A DNA stretch of 64,000 bases from JACKIC01 sp964392305 (lineage in GTDB: Bacteria > Planctomycetota > UBA1135 > UBA2386). The stretch lies in assembly GCA_964392305.1 (NCBI GenBank), contig CAYMPV010000006.1, forward strand, positions 1-64,000. The letters run 5' to 3'. Shown here one piece after another: positions 53,386-61,886 of this stretch. The notes under the pieces were generated by a model, which saw only the letters and a program-made list of their open reading frames with translations, made no database searches and was not told the origin of the DNA. Each line of letters starts with the position of its first letter. The stretch's first letter is position 1. The position numbers and the translations under genes are program-made.

Positions 53386-55304
53386 GCTGGCTGCTCGGCA
53401 ACACCGTGGTCGCGCTGCTGATGACGGCGGTCGTGCTGCTGCTGGGCCGTTGGCTGCGCCCGGCGCCGACGGTGATGCACACGCTGTGGCTGCTGGTGCT
53501 GCTCAAGCTGGTGACGCCACCGCTGTTCACTGTGACGATGCCGTGGACGTGGACGCAGACGGCTCCCGAGGTCCGGACCGTCGACCTCGCCGCCGCCGCG
53601 CCCGGGCCCGCGCCGGTTCTCGCGCCGACGTCCGCGACGACGGTGATGCCGGCATCGACGCTGGCGCCCGAGTGGTCGACACGGTCGTTGCTGCTGCTGG
53701 GGTGGGGTCTGGGCGGCGCGTGGTTCCTGCTGCGCTACGTCGCCGGGGTGGTGCAGGCCGAACGGCGCCTGCGCCGCCTGCCAGCCGCTTCGCGTGCGTT
53801 GCGCGACGAGGTGGCCGCACTCGCGGCGTTGTTGCAGGTCGCGGTGCCCGACGTCCGCGACGACCACACCGCCTCATGCCCGTACGTGTCGTGCTTCGGG
53901 CGAACGCGCCTGGTGCTGCCGGCGCGCACGTTGGCCCGCACCCCGGCACGCGGCCGCGCCGCGGTGATCGCCCACGAACTCGCGCACCTGCGCCGCGGCG
54001 ACCACCTGCTCGTGCACGCCGAGTGGGCGCTGACGGTGCTGCTCTGGTGGCACCCGCTGTTCTGGTTCGTGCGCGCCCAGCGCCGCGACTGGGCGGAGCT
54101 CGCCTGCGACGCGTGGGCCATCGACAGCGTGCCCGACGCGAGCCTCGACTACGCCACGCTGCTGGTGCAGGCGGTGGCCACACCCGACCACGCGGTTGTC
54201 GCGACGGCCGTCCTCGCAGTGAGGCCGGCGGCGCGGGCCGCCTTCGAACGGAGGTTGAAGATGATCCTGAACGAACGTGTGCCGTGCCGCGCCCCGCGCC
54301 GCTGGCTGTTCTCCCTTGCGCCCGTGGCGCTGACCCTGCTCGGCGCACCGGCGTTCGCCCAGGGCGGCGAAGGCCAGGACGTGCGCATCGAGATCAAGGT
54401 CAACGGCCGCAGCCTCGACGAACTGGGGCCGCTCGAGCGGCGCCTGCTGCTGCAGAAGCTGCTCGGCGAGAACGCCCCCGTGGCCGCGGCGCCGGCCCCG
54501 GCGAAGACCCGCGTCTACTCGGTGCGCAAGGGCGACTCGCTCGCGGGCATCGCGCGGCGCGAACTCGGCAGCGCCACGCGCGCCGACGAGATCCTCGAAC
54601 TCAACCCCGATCTCGATGCGCGGCGGCTGCGCATCGGCAGCAAGCTGCGCCTGCCGGCCCAGGAAGTGCACGACGAGTTCGTCGAGGAGCGTGAGGACGT
54701 GCTGCAGCAGACCACCACCGCGTCGCCGGTGGGCGGCCAACTCTCCGGCCAGCTGCGTGCGGCACTGCGCGAGGCGCGTCAGGAGCTGCAGGCGGACCCC
54801 GACCTGCGTGAGCTCGGCATCACCGACGAGGTGACCGCGCTCGTCGACGACCTCGCTGCCGGCAAGGGCATGCAGGGCTCGCTCGACAAGGTGATCAAGG
54901 CGGCGATGAAGGGCGCGGGCCGGCTGGCGGTGCGCGAGATCGAGGCCGACGAGGACCTGCGTGAGCTGGGGCTCACCGACGAGGTCGGCAAACTCGTCAC
55001 GGGGCTGCTCGAGAACGAGCACAACCAGGAGCTGCTGACCGGTCTGGCGAAGCAGGCTGCCAAGGCGGCGATGCAGAAGGCCAAGGCCGAGATCCGCGCC
55101 GACGCGGACCTGCGCGAGCTCGGCATCGAGGGCGACGTCGAAGCGCTCGTCGACGGCCTGCTCGGCGGTGCCGGCGCCGGCGACTTCGAGTCCCGTCTCG
55201 AACGCATCATCGACAAGGCGATGCGCAAGGCCGGGGAGCAGGCAGGTGGTCGTTCACCCGAGCCTGCCCCCGCGCGGCCCCGGGGCCGTTCGGCGATCCG
55301 CTGA
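53382..55304 (+). CDS. BlaR1-type M56 metalloprotease with LysM domain and three C-terminal repeats
   Basis: The 640-residue protein has membrane segments near 5-23, 31-55, 101-120 and 306-326. The M56 zinc protease motif HELAH is at 198-202, with a downstream Glu (AELACDAWA). Beyond the last membrane helix there is no penicillin-binding sensor. Instead there is a LysM domain (about 377-424: YSVRKGDSLAGIARRELG) and three repeats (about 461-513, 514-563, 564-618) with the core A-D-x-D-L-R-E-L-G-(I/L). It would cleave BlaI on sensing something in the cell wall. Confidence 0.85.
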   Translation: MSWLLGNTVVALLMTAVVLLLGRWLRPAPTVMHTLWLLVLLKLVTPPLFTVTMPWTWTQTAPEVRTVDLAAAAPGPAPVLAPTSATTVMPASTLAPEWSTRSLLLLGWGLGGAWFLLRYVAGVVQAERRLRRLPAASRALRDEVAALAALLQVAVPDVRDDHTASCPYVSCFGRTRLVLPARTLARTPARGRAAVIAHELAHLRRGDHLLVHAEWALTVLLWWHPLFWFVRAQRRDWAELACDAWAIDSVPDASLDYATLLVQAVATPDHAVVATAVLAVRPAARAAFERRLKMILNERVPCRAPRRWLFSLAPVALTLLGAPAFAQGGEGQDVRIEIKVNGRSLDELGPLERRLLLQKLLGENAPVAAAPAPAKTRVYSVRKGDSLAGIARRELGSATRADEILELNPDLDARRLRIGSKLRLPAQEVHDEFVEEREDVLQQTTTASPVGGQLSGQLRAALREARQELQADPDLRELGITDEVTALVDDLAAGKGMQGSLDKVIKAAMKGAGRLAVREIEADEDLRELGLTDEVGKLVTGLLENEHNQELLTGLAKQAAKAAMQKAKAEIRADADLRELGIEGDVEALVDGLLGGAGAGDFESRLERIIDKAMRKAGEQAGGRSPEPAPARPRGRSAIR

Positions 55305-55363
55305 CGCCGCCAGTGGATGCCGGCCCACGAAGCCGGCATGATCGCCGTTTTCGGAGATTCACG

Positions 55364-55690
55364 ATGGCATCAGGATTCGGCGACATGAGCAGCCTGCTCA
55401 AGCAGGCCCAGGAGATGCAGCGGCGCATGCAGGATGCGCAGCGCTCCCTGGAAGAACGCATTCTCGAAGGTTCGGCCGGGGGCGGCGCCGTCAAGGCCTA
55501 CGTCAACGGCAACCAGGAACTGCAGGCGATCAAGATCGACAAGGCGGTCGTCGATCCCGCCGATGTCGAGACGCTCGAGGACATCGTCACCGCGGCCGTG
55601 CGCCAGGCGCTGACGGCGGCCAAGGAGCTCAAGGAGAAGGAGATGGGCAAGGTGACCGGCGGCATGAACCTGCCGGGCATGGGGTTCTAG
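55364..55690 (+). CDS. YbaB/EbfC nucleoid-associated protein
   Basis: The protein is 108 residues from ATG 55364; the in-frame ATG at 55313 is not used. It has the KQAQEMQRRMQDAQRSLEERILEGSAGGGAVKAYVNGNQELQAIKID pattern and a Met/Gly-rich end (GGMNLPGMGF) typical of the family. It lies 30 bp before recR, the usual pairing; dnaX, normally upstream, is elsewhere in the window. Confidence 0.93.
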   Translation: MASGFGDMSSLLKQAQEMQRRMQDAQRSLEERILEGSAGGGAVKAYVNGNQELQAIKIDKAVVDPADVETLEDIVTAAVRQALTAAKELKEKEMGKVTGGMNLPGMGF

Positions 55691-55720
55691 GACCACTTCT
55701 GCGCGGCGCCGTTCCTGCAC

Positions 55721-56317
55721 ATGCCCCGCCACCCCAGCATCGAGACCCTGATCGAGCGCCTCGGCCGCCTGCCCGGCATCGGGCCGAAGTCGGCGGAACG
55801 GCTCGCGTTCCACCTGTTGCGCGTCGACAAAGGCGAAGCGCTGCAGCTGGCCACGGCGATCGAAGAAGTGCGGGCCGCGGTGCGCAACTGTTCTCGCTGT
55901 TGCAACCTCGACGCGACCGATCCGTGCAGCATCTGCAGCGACAGCTCTCGCGATGCGGCGATGCTGCTCGTGGTCGAGGATTCGCGCGAGGTGGCGCGTT
56001 TCGAGGAAGTCGGTTACCGCGGCCTCTACCACGTGCTGCAGGGCCGGCTGTCGCAGTTCGAAGGCATCCGCCCCGAAGATCTGACCACCGACGAGTTGTT
56101 GGCGCGCGTGCGCAAGGAGCGACCGACCGAGGTGTGTCTGGCGACCAACCCCGATCTCGAAGGTGAAGGCACCGCGCGGGTCCTGGCCGAACGGCTCGCG
56201 CCGCTCGACGTCAAGGTGACTCGTCTGGCGCGCGGTCTGCCGGCGGGCTCGTCGATCGCGCAGGTCAGCAAGTCGATCCTGGCCGACGCGATCGAAGGGC
56301 GCCGTTCGTTGTCGTGA
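55721..56317 (+). CDS. recR: Recombination mediator RecR
   Basis: The 198-residue protein has an N-terminal helix-hairpin-helix (LGRLPGIGPKSAERLAFHLL), a zinc finger with Cys57, Cys60, Cys69 and Cys72, a TOPRIM domain (LLVVEDSREVARFE) and a Walker-B-like C-terminus. It loads RecA with RecF/RecO at gaps. Confidence 0.96.
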   Translation: MPRHPSIETLIERLGRLPGIGPKSAERLAFHLLRVDKGEALQLATAIEEVRAAVRNCSRCCNLDATDPCSICSDSSRDAAMLLVVEDSREVARFEEVGYRGLYHVLQGRLSQFEGIRPEDLTTDELLARVRKERPTEVCLATNPDLEGEGTARVLAERLAPLDVKVTRLARGLPAGSSIAQVSKSILADAIEGRRSLS

Positions 56318-56351
56318 GCCAGGGCAACGACCAGGACAGCGACGAGGCGCC

Positions 56352-58868
56352 GTGACTGCACCGCAGCCAGAGCCCCTGCCGATCGACGACGTGCTGCCGG
56401 CGGTGCAGCAGGCGCTGCGTACGCACACCGCGCTGCTGCTGATGGCGCCGCCGGGTTCGGGCAAGACCACACGGGTGCCGCCGGCCTTGTTGCCGCTGCT
56501 CGCGGCCGGCCAGCAGATCGTCGTGCTCGAGCCGCGTCGACTTGCCGCACGCGCCGCGGCGGCTCGCGTCGCGCAGGAACTCGGCTGCGAACTGGGCGGA
56601 CTGGTCGGTTACCAGGTGCGTGGCGACGTGCGCTGCGGCAAGGCGACGCGCATCCGCTTCGTCACCGAGGGTGTGCTGGTGCGGCAGCTCGTTCACGATC
56701 CGTTCCTCGACGGCGTCGGCGCGGTGTGCCTCGACGAGTTCCACGAGCGCCACCTCGAAGGGGACCTCGCCCTGGCGATGCTCAGCGAGGCGCGGGCGAC
56801 CGTGCGACCCGACCTGCGGTTGTGTGTGATGTCGGCGACGCTCGACCCGACGCCGCTGCGCGCGTTCCTGCCCGGTGCTGCGCAGATCGAAGCGGACGGC
56901 AGGCTGTTTCCGGTCGAGGTGGTGCACCTGGCGCGGCGCAGCGACGATGCGCTCGAGGTGACCGTGCGCACGGCGATCGAACGTGCGCTCGAGGAGACCG
57001 CCGGTGACGTGCTGGTGTTCTTGCCCGGCGTCGGCGAGATCCAGCGTTGTGAAGGTGCGCTCGACAACCTGGCGAGACGGCTCGGCGTGCTGGTGCTGCC
57101 GCTGCACGGCCGACTCGAACCGGCCGAGCAGGACCGCGCGATCCGGCCGCAGCGGCAGCGTAAGGTGGTGCTGTCGACGAACGTCGCCGAGAGTTCGTTG
57201 ACGATCGCCGGCGTCACCGCCGTGGTCGATTCGGGCCTGGCGCGTGAGCTGCGTTTCGATCGCGGCCGCGGCGTCGACGTGCTCGAACTCGAACGCATCA
57301 GCCTGGCGTCGGCGACGCAGCGTGCGGGTCGCGCCGGCCGCACCGGGCCCGGTCGGTGTTATCGCCTGTGGTCGCTGGCCGAGGAACGTGGCATGGCGCC
57401 ACGCACGCGGCCCGAGGTGTTGCGTATCGACCTGTGTGGACCGGCCCTGCTGGTGCGTGCGTTCGCCGGCCGCGACCCGCGTGAGTTCGGCTGGTACGAA
57501 GCGCCGCCGGCCGATGCGCTGCACGCCGCCGACGACCTGCTGGTGTTGCTCGGCGCACTCGACCCGCGCAGCAAGGCGCTGACTGCGCGCGGTCAGGAGT
57601 TGCTCGACCTGCCGCTGCACCCGCGGCTCGGCGCGGTGGTGCTCGCCGGGCGCGAGTTGGGCGGCGCGACCGCCGCGGCGACCGCGGCAACGCTGCTCAG
57701 CGACGTCGACCGGCTCGGCCGCGACGACGGTGCCGATCTGGGCGCCGCGACCGATGCGTTCCTGCTGGCCGAGCAGCGCGGCTTCCCGGAAGCGCTGTGT
57801 CGTGAGTTCGGCAGCTGGCCGGGCCAGGCGCGGCAGCTGCGCGCCAGTCGCGATCGATTGCTCGATCGTCGCCGCGACCGCGACGTCGCGGCGGCGCGCG
57901 ACAGCAGTTCGTTGTCGCGGTGCCTGCTCGCCGGTTTCCCCGACCGCGTCGCGGTGCGTTCGACGGGCGGGGAACCGCGCACCGCGACGATGGTGGGCGG
58001 GCGCGGCCTGATCCTGCCGGCCAGCGCCGACGGCCACGACCTGGTGTTGGCGCTGCGCCTGCTCGAGACCGGCCGGCAGCAGCGTTCGCGCACCACGTTG
58101 TTGGCGCTGCTCGAGCGCGCCGATCTGGAGGCCGACGGCAATCTGCACAACGTCGTCACCGCCGAACTCGACGAGCAGCAGGGGCGCGTGTTCGCGCGGC
58201 GCGAGCTGCGTTACCTCGACCTGCCGCTGTCGTCGGCGCGCGGCGGGGAACTGCCGGCCGGCGCGGCCGCAGCGAGCCTCGTGCCGTTGCTGAGCAAGGA
58301 CCCGTGGCGCTGGCTCGGCGAGCAGAAGGACCTGCGCCGGTTGCTCGCTCGGGTCGCCTGGTTGCAGGCGCGCATGCCCGACCTCGACCTGCCCGCCGTT
58401 GACGACGCAGCCGTCGCCGCCGCGGCGGTCCTGTTGCTGGGCGATCGCACCGACCTGCGCACGCTGCGCGACGCCGACGTCGCCGGGGTCCTGACCGGCA
58501 GCTGGAGTCACGAGCAGCGCCGCGCGCTGGCGCAGTTCGCGCCCGATCGCATCGAACTGCCGTCCGGGCGGGCCGCGGTGCTCGACTACGCGGCGCCGGC
58601 CGGACCGACGATCTCGGCGCGGCTGCAGGAGTTCTTCGGTCTGCCCGCAGTGGGGGCGCTGGCCGGCGGTCGTGTGCCCGTCGTGCTCGAACTGCTCGCC
58701 CCCAATCACCAACCCGTGCAGGTGACCACCGACCTGCCGAGCTTCTGGCGCAACATCTACCCCGAGGTGCGCCGCGAACTCAGCCGTCGTTATCCGCGAC
58801 ACAGCTGGCCCGAGGACCCGTTGGCGGCGCGCGCCGAAGCGCGGCCGGCGCGGCGGCGCAAACCGTAG
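56352..58868 (+). CDS. hrpB: ATP-dependent helicase HrpB (DEAH family)
   Basis: The protein is 838 residues from a GTG with a GAGG site. It has P-loop APPGSGKTT (32-40), DEFHER (motif II, in place of DEAH), SAT (motif III), QRAGRAGRTGPGRCYRL (motif VI), and HA2 and HrpB C-terminal domains with the 'PEVRRELSRRYPRHSWPEDP' end. The length and C-terminus match HrpB. The cellular role is not well defined. Confidence 0.93.
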   Translation: MTAPQPEPLPIDDVLPAVQQALRTHTALLLMAPPGSGKTTRVPPALLPLLAAGQQIVVLEPRRLAARAAAARVAQELGCELGGLVGYQVRGDVRCGKATRIRFVTEGVLVRQLVHDPFLDGVGAVCLDEFHERHLEGDLALAMLSEARATVRPDLRLCVMSATLDPTPLRAFLPGAAQIEADGRLFPVEVVHLARRSDDALEVTVRTAIERALEETAGDVLVFLPGVGEIQRCEGALDNLARRLGVLVLPLHGRLEPAEQDRAIRPQRQRKVVLSTNVAESSLTIAGVTAVVDSGLARELRFDRGRGVDVLELERISLASATQRAGRAGRTGPGRCYRLWSLAEERGMAPRTRPEVLRIDLCGPALLVRAFAGRDPREFGWYEAPPADALHAADDLLVLLGALDPRSKALTARGQELLDLPLHPRLGAVVLAGRELGGATAAATAATLLSDVDRLGRDDGADLGAATDAFLLAEQRGFPEALCREFGSWPGQARQLRASRDRLLDRRRDRDVAAARDSSSLSRCLLAGFPDRVAVRSTGGEPRTATMVGGRGLILPASADGHDLVLALRLLETGRQQRSRTTLLALLERADLEADGNLHNVVTAELDEQQGRVFARRELRYLDLPLSSARGGELPAGAAAASLVPLLSKDPWRWLGEQKDLRRLLARVAWLQARMPDLDLPAVDDAAVAAAAVLLLGDRTDLRTLRDADVAGVLTGSWSHEQRRALAQFAPDRIELPSGRAAVLDYAAPAGPTISARLQEFFGLPAVGALAGGRVPVVLELLAPNHQPVQVTTDLPSFWRNIYPEVRRELSRRYPRHSWPEDPLAARAEARPARRRKP

Positions 58869-58940
58869 CGAACCGGTTCCCGGCGGCGCGGTGCCGCATT
58901 CCAGGACAGTCGTCCGCGCAGCGCTCAAGATTTCACCGCC

Positions 58941-58980
58941 ATGTGCCGAAAGGCTCGTCCGTAGCGAGCCTTAGCCACAT
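58941..58980 (+). promoter_or_regulatory. Hairpin enclosing the rpoN start codon
   Basis: AAGGCTCG (58950-58957) pairs with CGAGCCTT (58965-58972) around 7 nt, and ATGTG (58941-58945) pairs with CACAT (58976-58980), which includes the first two bases of the rpoN ATG. Folding would hide the start site. Confidence 0.5.
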
Positions 58981-60349
58981 GAGCCTCGAAGTACGTCTCG
59001 GCCAGAGGCAGGAACAGCGCCTCGCGCTCCTGCCACAGATGCTGCAGTCCATCGAGGTCCTGCAGCTCGCGACCGAGGACTTGCTGCAGTACGTCGAGGC
59101 CGAGGTGCAACAGAACGAGGCGCTCGAACTGCGCAGCGCGACCGAGCCCGAGGTGCCGGCGCCGGCGTCGGGCGAAGCCGAGGACTCGGGCTGGCAGGAG
59201 TGGCGGCGCGGCCCGGCCGACGGCGGCGAGGACAGCAAGCAGGCGTGGCTCAACAACCTGCCCGCCGATGCCGACACGCTGGTCGAGTTCGTGCGCCAGC
59301 AGCTCGCGTTCCGATCGGTGCCGGCGTTGCTCGCCGACGCGGTGGTGCAGTTGGCCGAACGGCTCGACGACCGCGGCCTGCTGCCGTTCACGCTGGCCGA
59401 TCTGGCGATCGAACTGCAAGTGCCGCTCGAGCTGCTCGAGTCCGCGCGCGGCGTGTTGTTGACGCTCGAACCCCGCGGCATCGGCGCCTTCGACACCGTC
59501 GAGGCGATGCTGGTGCAGGCGGCCGACGATCCGGACCTGGCGTGCATCGAACGCATCCTGCGTGAACACCTGCCGGCGTTGGGGCGCAACAAGCTGCCCG
59601 ATGTCGCGCGCGACCTGCGGCTGTCGATCGACGAACTGCAGGACATGCTGTTGCGCATGCGCGAACTCGAGCCGCGCCCGGCCGGCGAGTTCCACTCGCG
59701 GGCGGCGACGCCGATCGTGCCCGACGCGTACGTGTTCGTGCGCGACGGCGAAGCGCACGTCGCCCTCGACGACCGGTTCGTGCCGGACCTCGCCGTCAAC
59801 GAGGACTACGCTGCCCTCGCCGGCGACCGCCGCACCGACCGCGAGGTGCGCGACTACCTGCGGCCCAAGCTGCGCGCGGCGCGCGACCTGATCGAGGCCG
59901 TGCACCACCGCCAGGAAACGCTGCGGCGCGTCGTCGAGGCGGTGATGCGCGAGCAGGCGGCGTTCCTGGCGCGCGGCAAGAGCGCGATCAAACCGCTGCG
60001 CATGAGCGAGGTCGCCGACCGCATGGGGCTACACACCTCGACGGTCAGCCGCGCCATCGCCGGCAAGTACGTGCAGACCGAGCGCGGGCTCTACTGCCTG
60101 CGCGACTTCTTCGACGGCGGCCGCATCGACGCGGCGCCCAAAGCCGGGCAGGGCCGCATGGCGGTCGCGCAGCAGATCGAGGATCTGGTCGGCGCCGAGG
60201 ACAAGGCCGCACCGCTGTCGGACGACGACCTGGTGACCGCGCTGCAACAGCGCGGCGTCCAGGCCGCGCGCCGCACGGTGACGAAGTATCGCAAGGAGCT
60301 GGGCATCCCATCGAGCTACCAGCGCCGCAAGTTCGGAGGAGAAGAATGA
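58979..60349 (+). CDS. rpoN: RNA polymerase sigma-54 factor
   Basis: The protein is 456 residues from ATG 58979. The Gln-rich region I (SLEVRLGQRQEQRLALLPQMLQSIEVLQL) binds activators. The core-binding domain and a helix-turn-helix (MSEVADRMGLHTSTVSRAIAGKYVQT) follow, then the RpoN box A-R-R-T-V-T-K-Y-R near 435. It needs ATP-driven enhancer-binding activators. The 3' end overlaps the next gene by 4 bp. Confidence 0.95.
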   Translation: MSLEVRLGQRQEQRLALLPQMLQSIEVLQLATEDLLQYVEAEVQQNEALELRSATEPEVPAPASGEAEDSGWQEWRRGPADGGEDSKQAWLNNLPADADTLVEFVRQQLAFRSVPALLADAVVQLAERLDDRGLLPFTLADLAIELQVPLELLESARGVLLTLEPRGIGAFDTVEAMLVQAADDPDLACIERILREHLPALGRNKLPDVARDLRLSIDELQDMLLRMRELEPRPAGEFHSRAATPIVPDAYVFVRDGEAHVALDDRFVPDLAVNEDYAALAGDRRTDREVRDYLRPKLRAARDLIEAVHHRQETLRRVVEAVMREQAAFLARGKSAIKPLRMSEVADRMGLHTSTVSRAIAGKYVQTERGLYCLRDFFDGGRIDAAPKAGQGRMAVAQQIEDLVGAEDKAAPLSDDDLVTALQQRGVQAARRTVTKYRKELGIPSSYQRRKFGGEE

Positions 60350-60909
60350 CCGGTTACGATCCGTTCGCCTACGGGCAGGTCCGCCTCGGCAATGGCCAGC
60401 AGAAGGCCGAGGGCAACCCCGATGACATCCTGTTCGCCGATGGCGGGCCGTCGCGCCCGGCGGCGCCGGCGGCCTCCGCCGAGCAGGACTGGGAACTGCT
60501 CGACGCCGACGTCGGCAGTCTGTTGCCCGGCAAGGGCGGGGCGGCGCCGGCGATGGACTTCGCGGCCGATGTGCTCGGCGAAGGAGCACCGCCCGCCGGC
60601 GTTTCCGCGCCGACGGCGCCGCGCCAGCGATCCGCGGCAAACGCCCGGCCGCGCCCGGTCGCGGCAGCGGCGCCCGCAGCGCCGGCCAAGCAGAAGGAGA
60701 AGCTGGCCCCGGCCCGGCGTCCGTCGCCGATGGACCTGCGCGGTGGCTACAGCGCTTCCGCGGTGATGGTGCCGCTGCTGACGGTGGTCGTCGGCGGCAC
60801 CGGCGCGGCGTGGCTGGCGGTCATGCAGCAGAACCCGGTGCTGGCGGGCATCGTCGGCACGGCCGCCGTGCTGGCAGCGGGCTTCCTGCGCGTGTTCCTC
60901 AAACGCTGA
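60346..60909 (+). CDS. Small membrane-anchored protein of unknown function downstream of rpoN
   Basis: The protein is 187 residues with its ATG overlapping the rpoN stop (ATGA). A soluble N-terminus (about 1-130) is rich in Pro and Ala. Two hydrophobic helices (about 139-160 and 164-182) lie at the C-terminus. No family is recognised. Coupling to rpoN suggests coordinated production. Confidence 0.6.
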   Translation: MTGYDPFAYGQVRLGNGQQKAEGNPDDILFADGGPSRPAAPAASAEQDWELLDADVGSLLPGKGGAAPAMDFAADVLGEGAPPAGVSAPTAPRQRSAANARPRPVAAAAPAAPAKQKEKLAPARRPSPMDLRGGYSASAVMVPLLTVVVGGTGAAWLAVMQQNPVLAGIVGTAAVLAAGFLRVFLKR

Positions 60910-61034
60910 AGACGTTCGCGTCGCGATTGTCGCGGCGCGAGGGAGCGTCACCGACGCGGCCGTGGCAGAATCGCGCGCCGCTCGCGCCGTGCGTTTCGCC
61001 GGTGACGTTCGCCGACCAGCGGCGCGGATCGCAG

Positions 61035-61841
61035 TTGCCCACGTATCTCCTCGACATCGCCTACGACGGCAGCGCCTACTCCGGCTGGCAGTGGCAGGAC
61101 AACGCGCCGTCGGTGCAGGCGCAACTGCTGCGCGCGTTCGCGGCGATCGACTGTCCGGGCGTCAAGGTCGAAGGGGCCAGCCGCACCGACGCGGGGGTGC
61201 ACGCCGTCGGTCAGTGTGCCCACGTCGTGCTCGACCGGCCGTGGGCGGAAGGCAGCCTGCTGTTGGCCCTCAACGCGAACCTGCCCGACGACATCGCCGT
61301 GCAGCGGGTGCGTGCGGCGCCCGATGGCTTCCATGCGCGCTTCCATGCGCGCGGCAAGCGTTACGTCTATCGCTGCCTGGTGAGCCGCGTGCGGCCCGCG
61401 ATCGGCCGGCAGTACTACCACTGGGTGCGTCGGCCCGTCGACGTCGCCGCGATGCGGCGCGCAGCGGCGTGCCTGGTCGGTCAGCGCGACTTCGCCGCGT
61501 TCACCACCAACCCGGGCTACCCGCGCAAGCGTGGCACGGTGCGTACGCTGCAGCGTGTGCACGTGGTCCGCACCGCGCAGGGCTTCGACTTCGCGGTGCA
61601 GGGCAGCGGCTTCCTCTACAACATGGTGCGGGTGCTGGCGGGGTCGTTGCTCGAGGTCGGCAATGGCAATCGGCCCGAGTCGTGGATCGGCGAGGTACTG
61701 GCCTCGCGCGATCGCCGTCAGGCGGGCGCGACGCTGCCGCCGAACGGGCTGTTCCTGCTGCAGGTGCTCTACGCTCCGGATCTGTCGCCGGCGGGGGTCG
61801 ATCCGGGCTCGCTGGTCGCCGATGATGCCGATGCGGAATAG
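61035..61841 (+). CDS. truA: tRNA pseudouridine(38-40) synthase
   Basis: The protein is 268 residues from TTG 61035, giving MPTYLLDIAYDGSAYSGWQW, the usual TruA start (GTG 61002 would add 11). The catalytic Asp52 is in GASRTDAGVHA. The FHARFHARGKRYVYRC and YNMVRVLAGSLLEVG segments match TruA, which modifies U38-40 in tRNA anticodon arms. Confidence 0.92.
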   Translation: MPTYLLDIAYDGSAYSGWQWQDNAPSVQAQLLRAFAAIDCPGVKVEGASRTDAGVHAVGQCAHVVLDRPWAEGSLLLALNANLPDDIAVQRVRAAPDGFHARFHARGKRYVYRCLVSRVRPAIGRQYYHWVRRPVDVAAMRRAAACLVGQRDFAAFTTNPGYPRKRGTVRTLQRVHVVRTAQGFDFAVQGSGFLYNMVRVLAGSLLEVGNGNRPESWIGEVLASRDRRQAGATLPPNGLFLLQVLYAPDLSPAGVDPGSLVADDADAE

Positions 61842-61886
61842 TGCGCCGTCGTTCCCGTTGTGGCGCGCTTCTCCTTGGACATCGTC

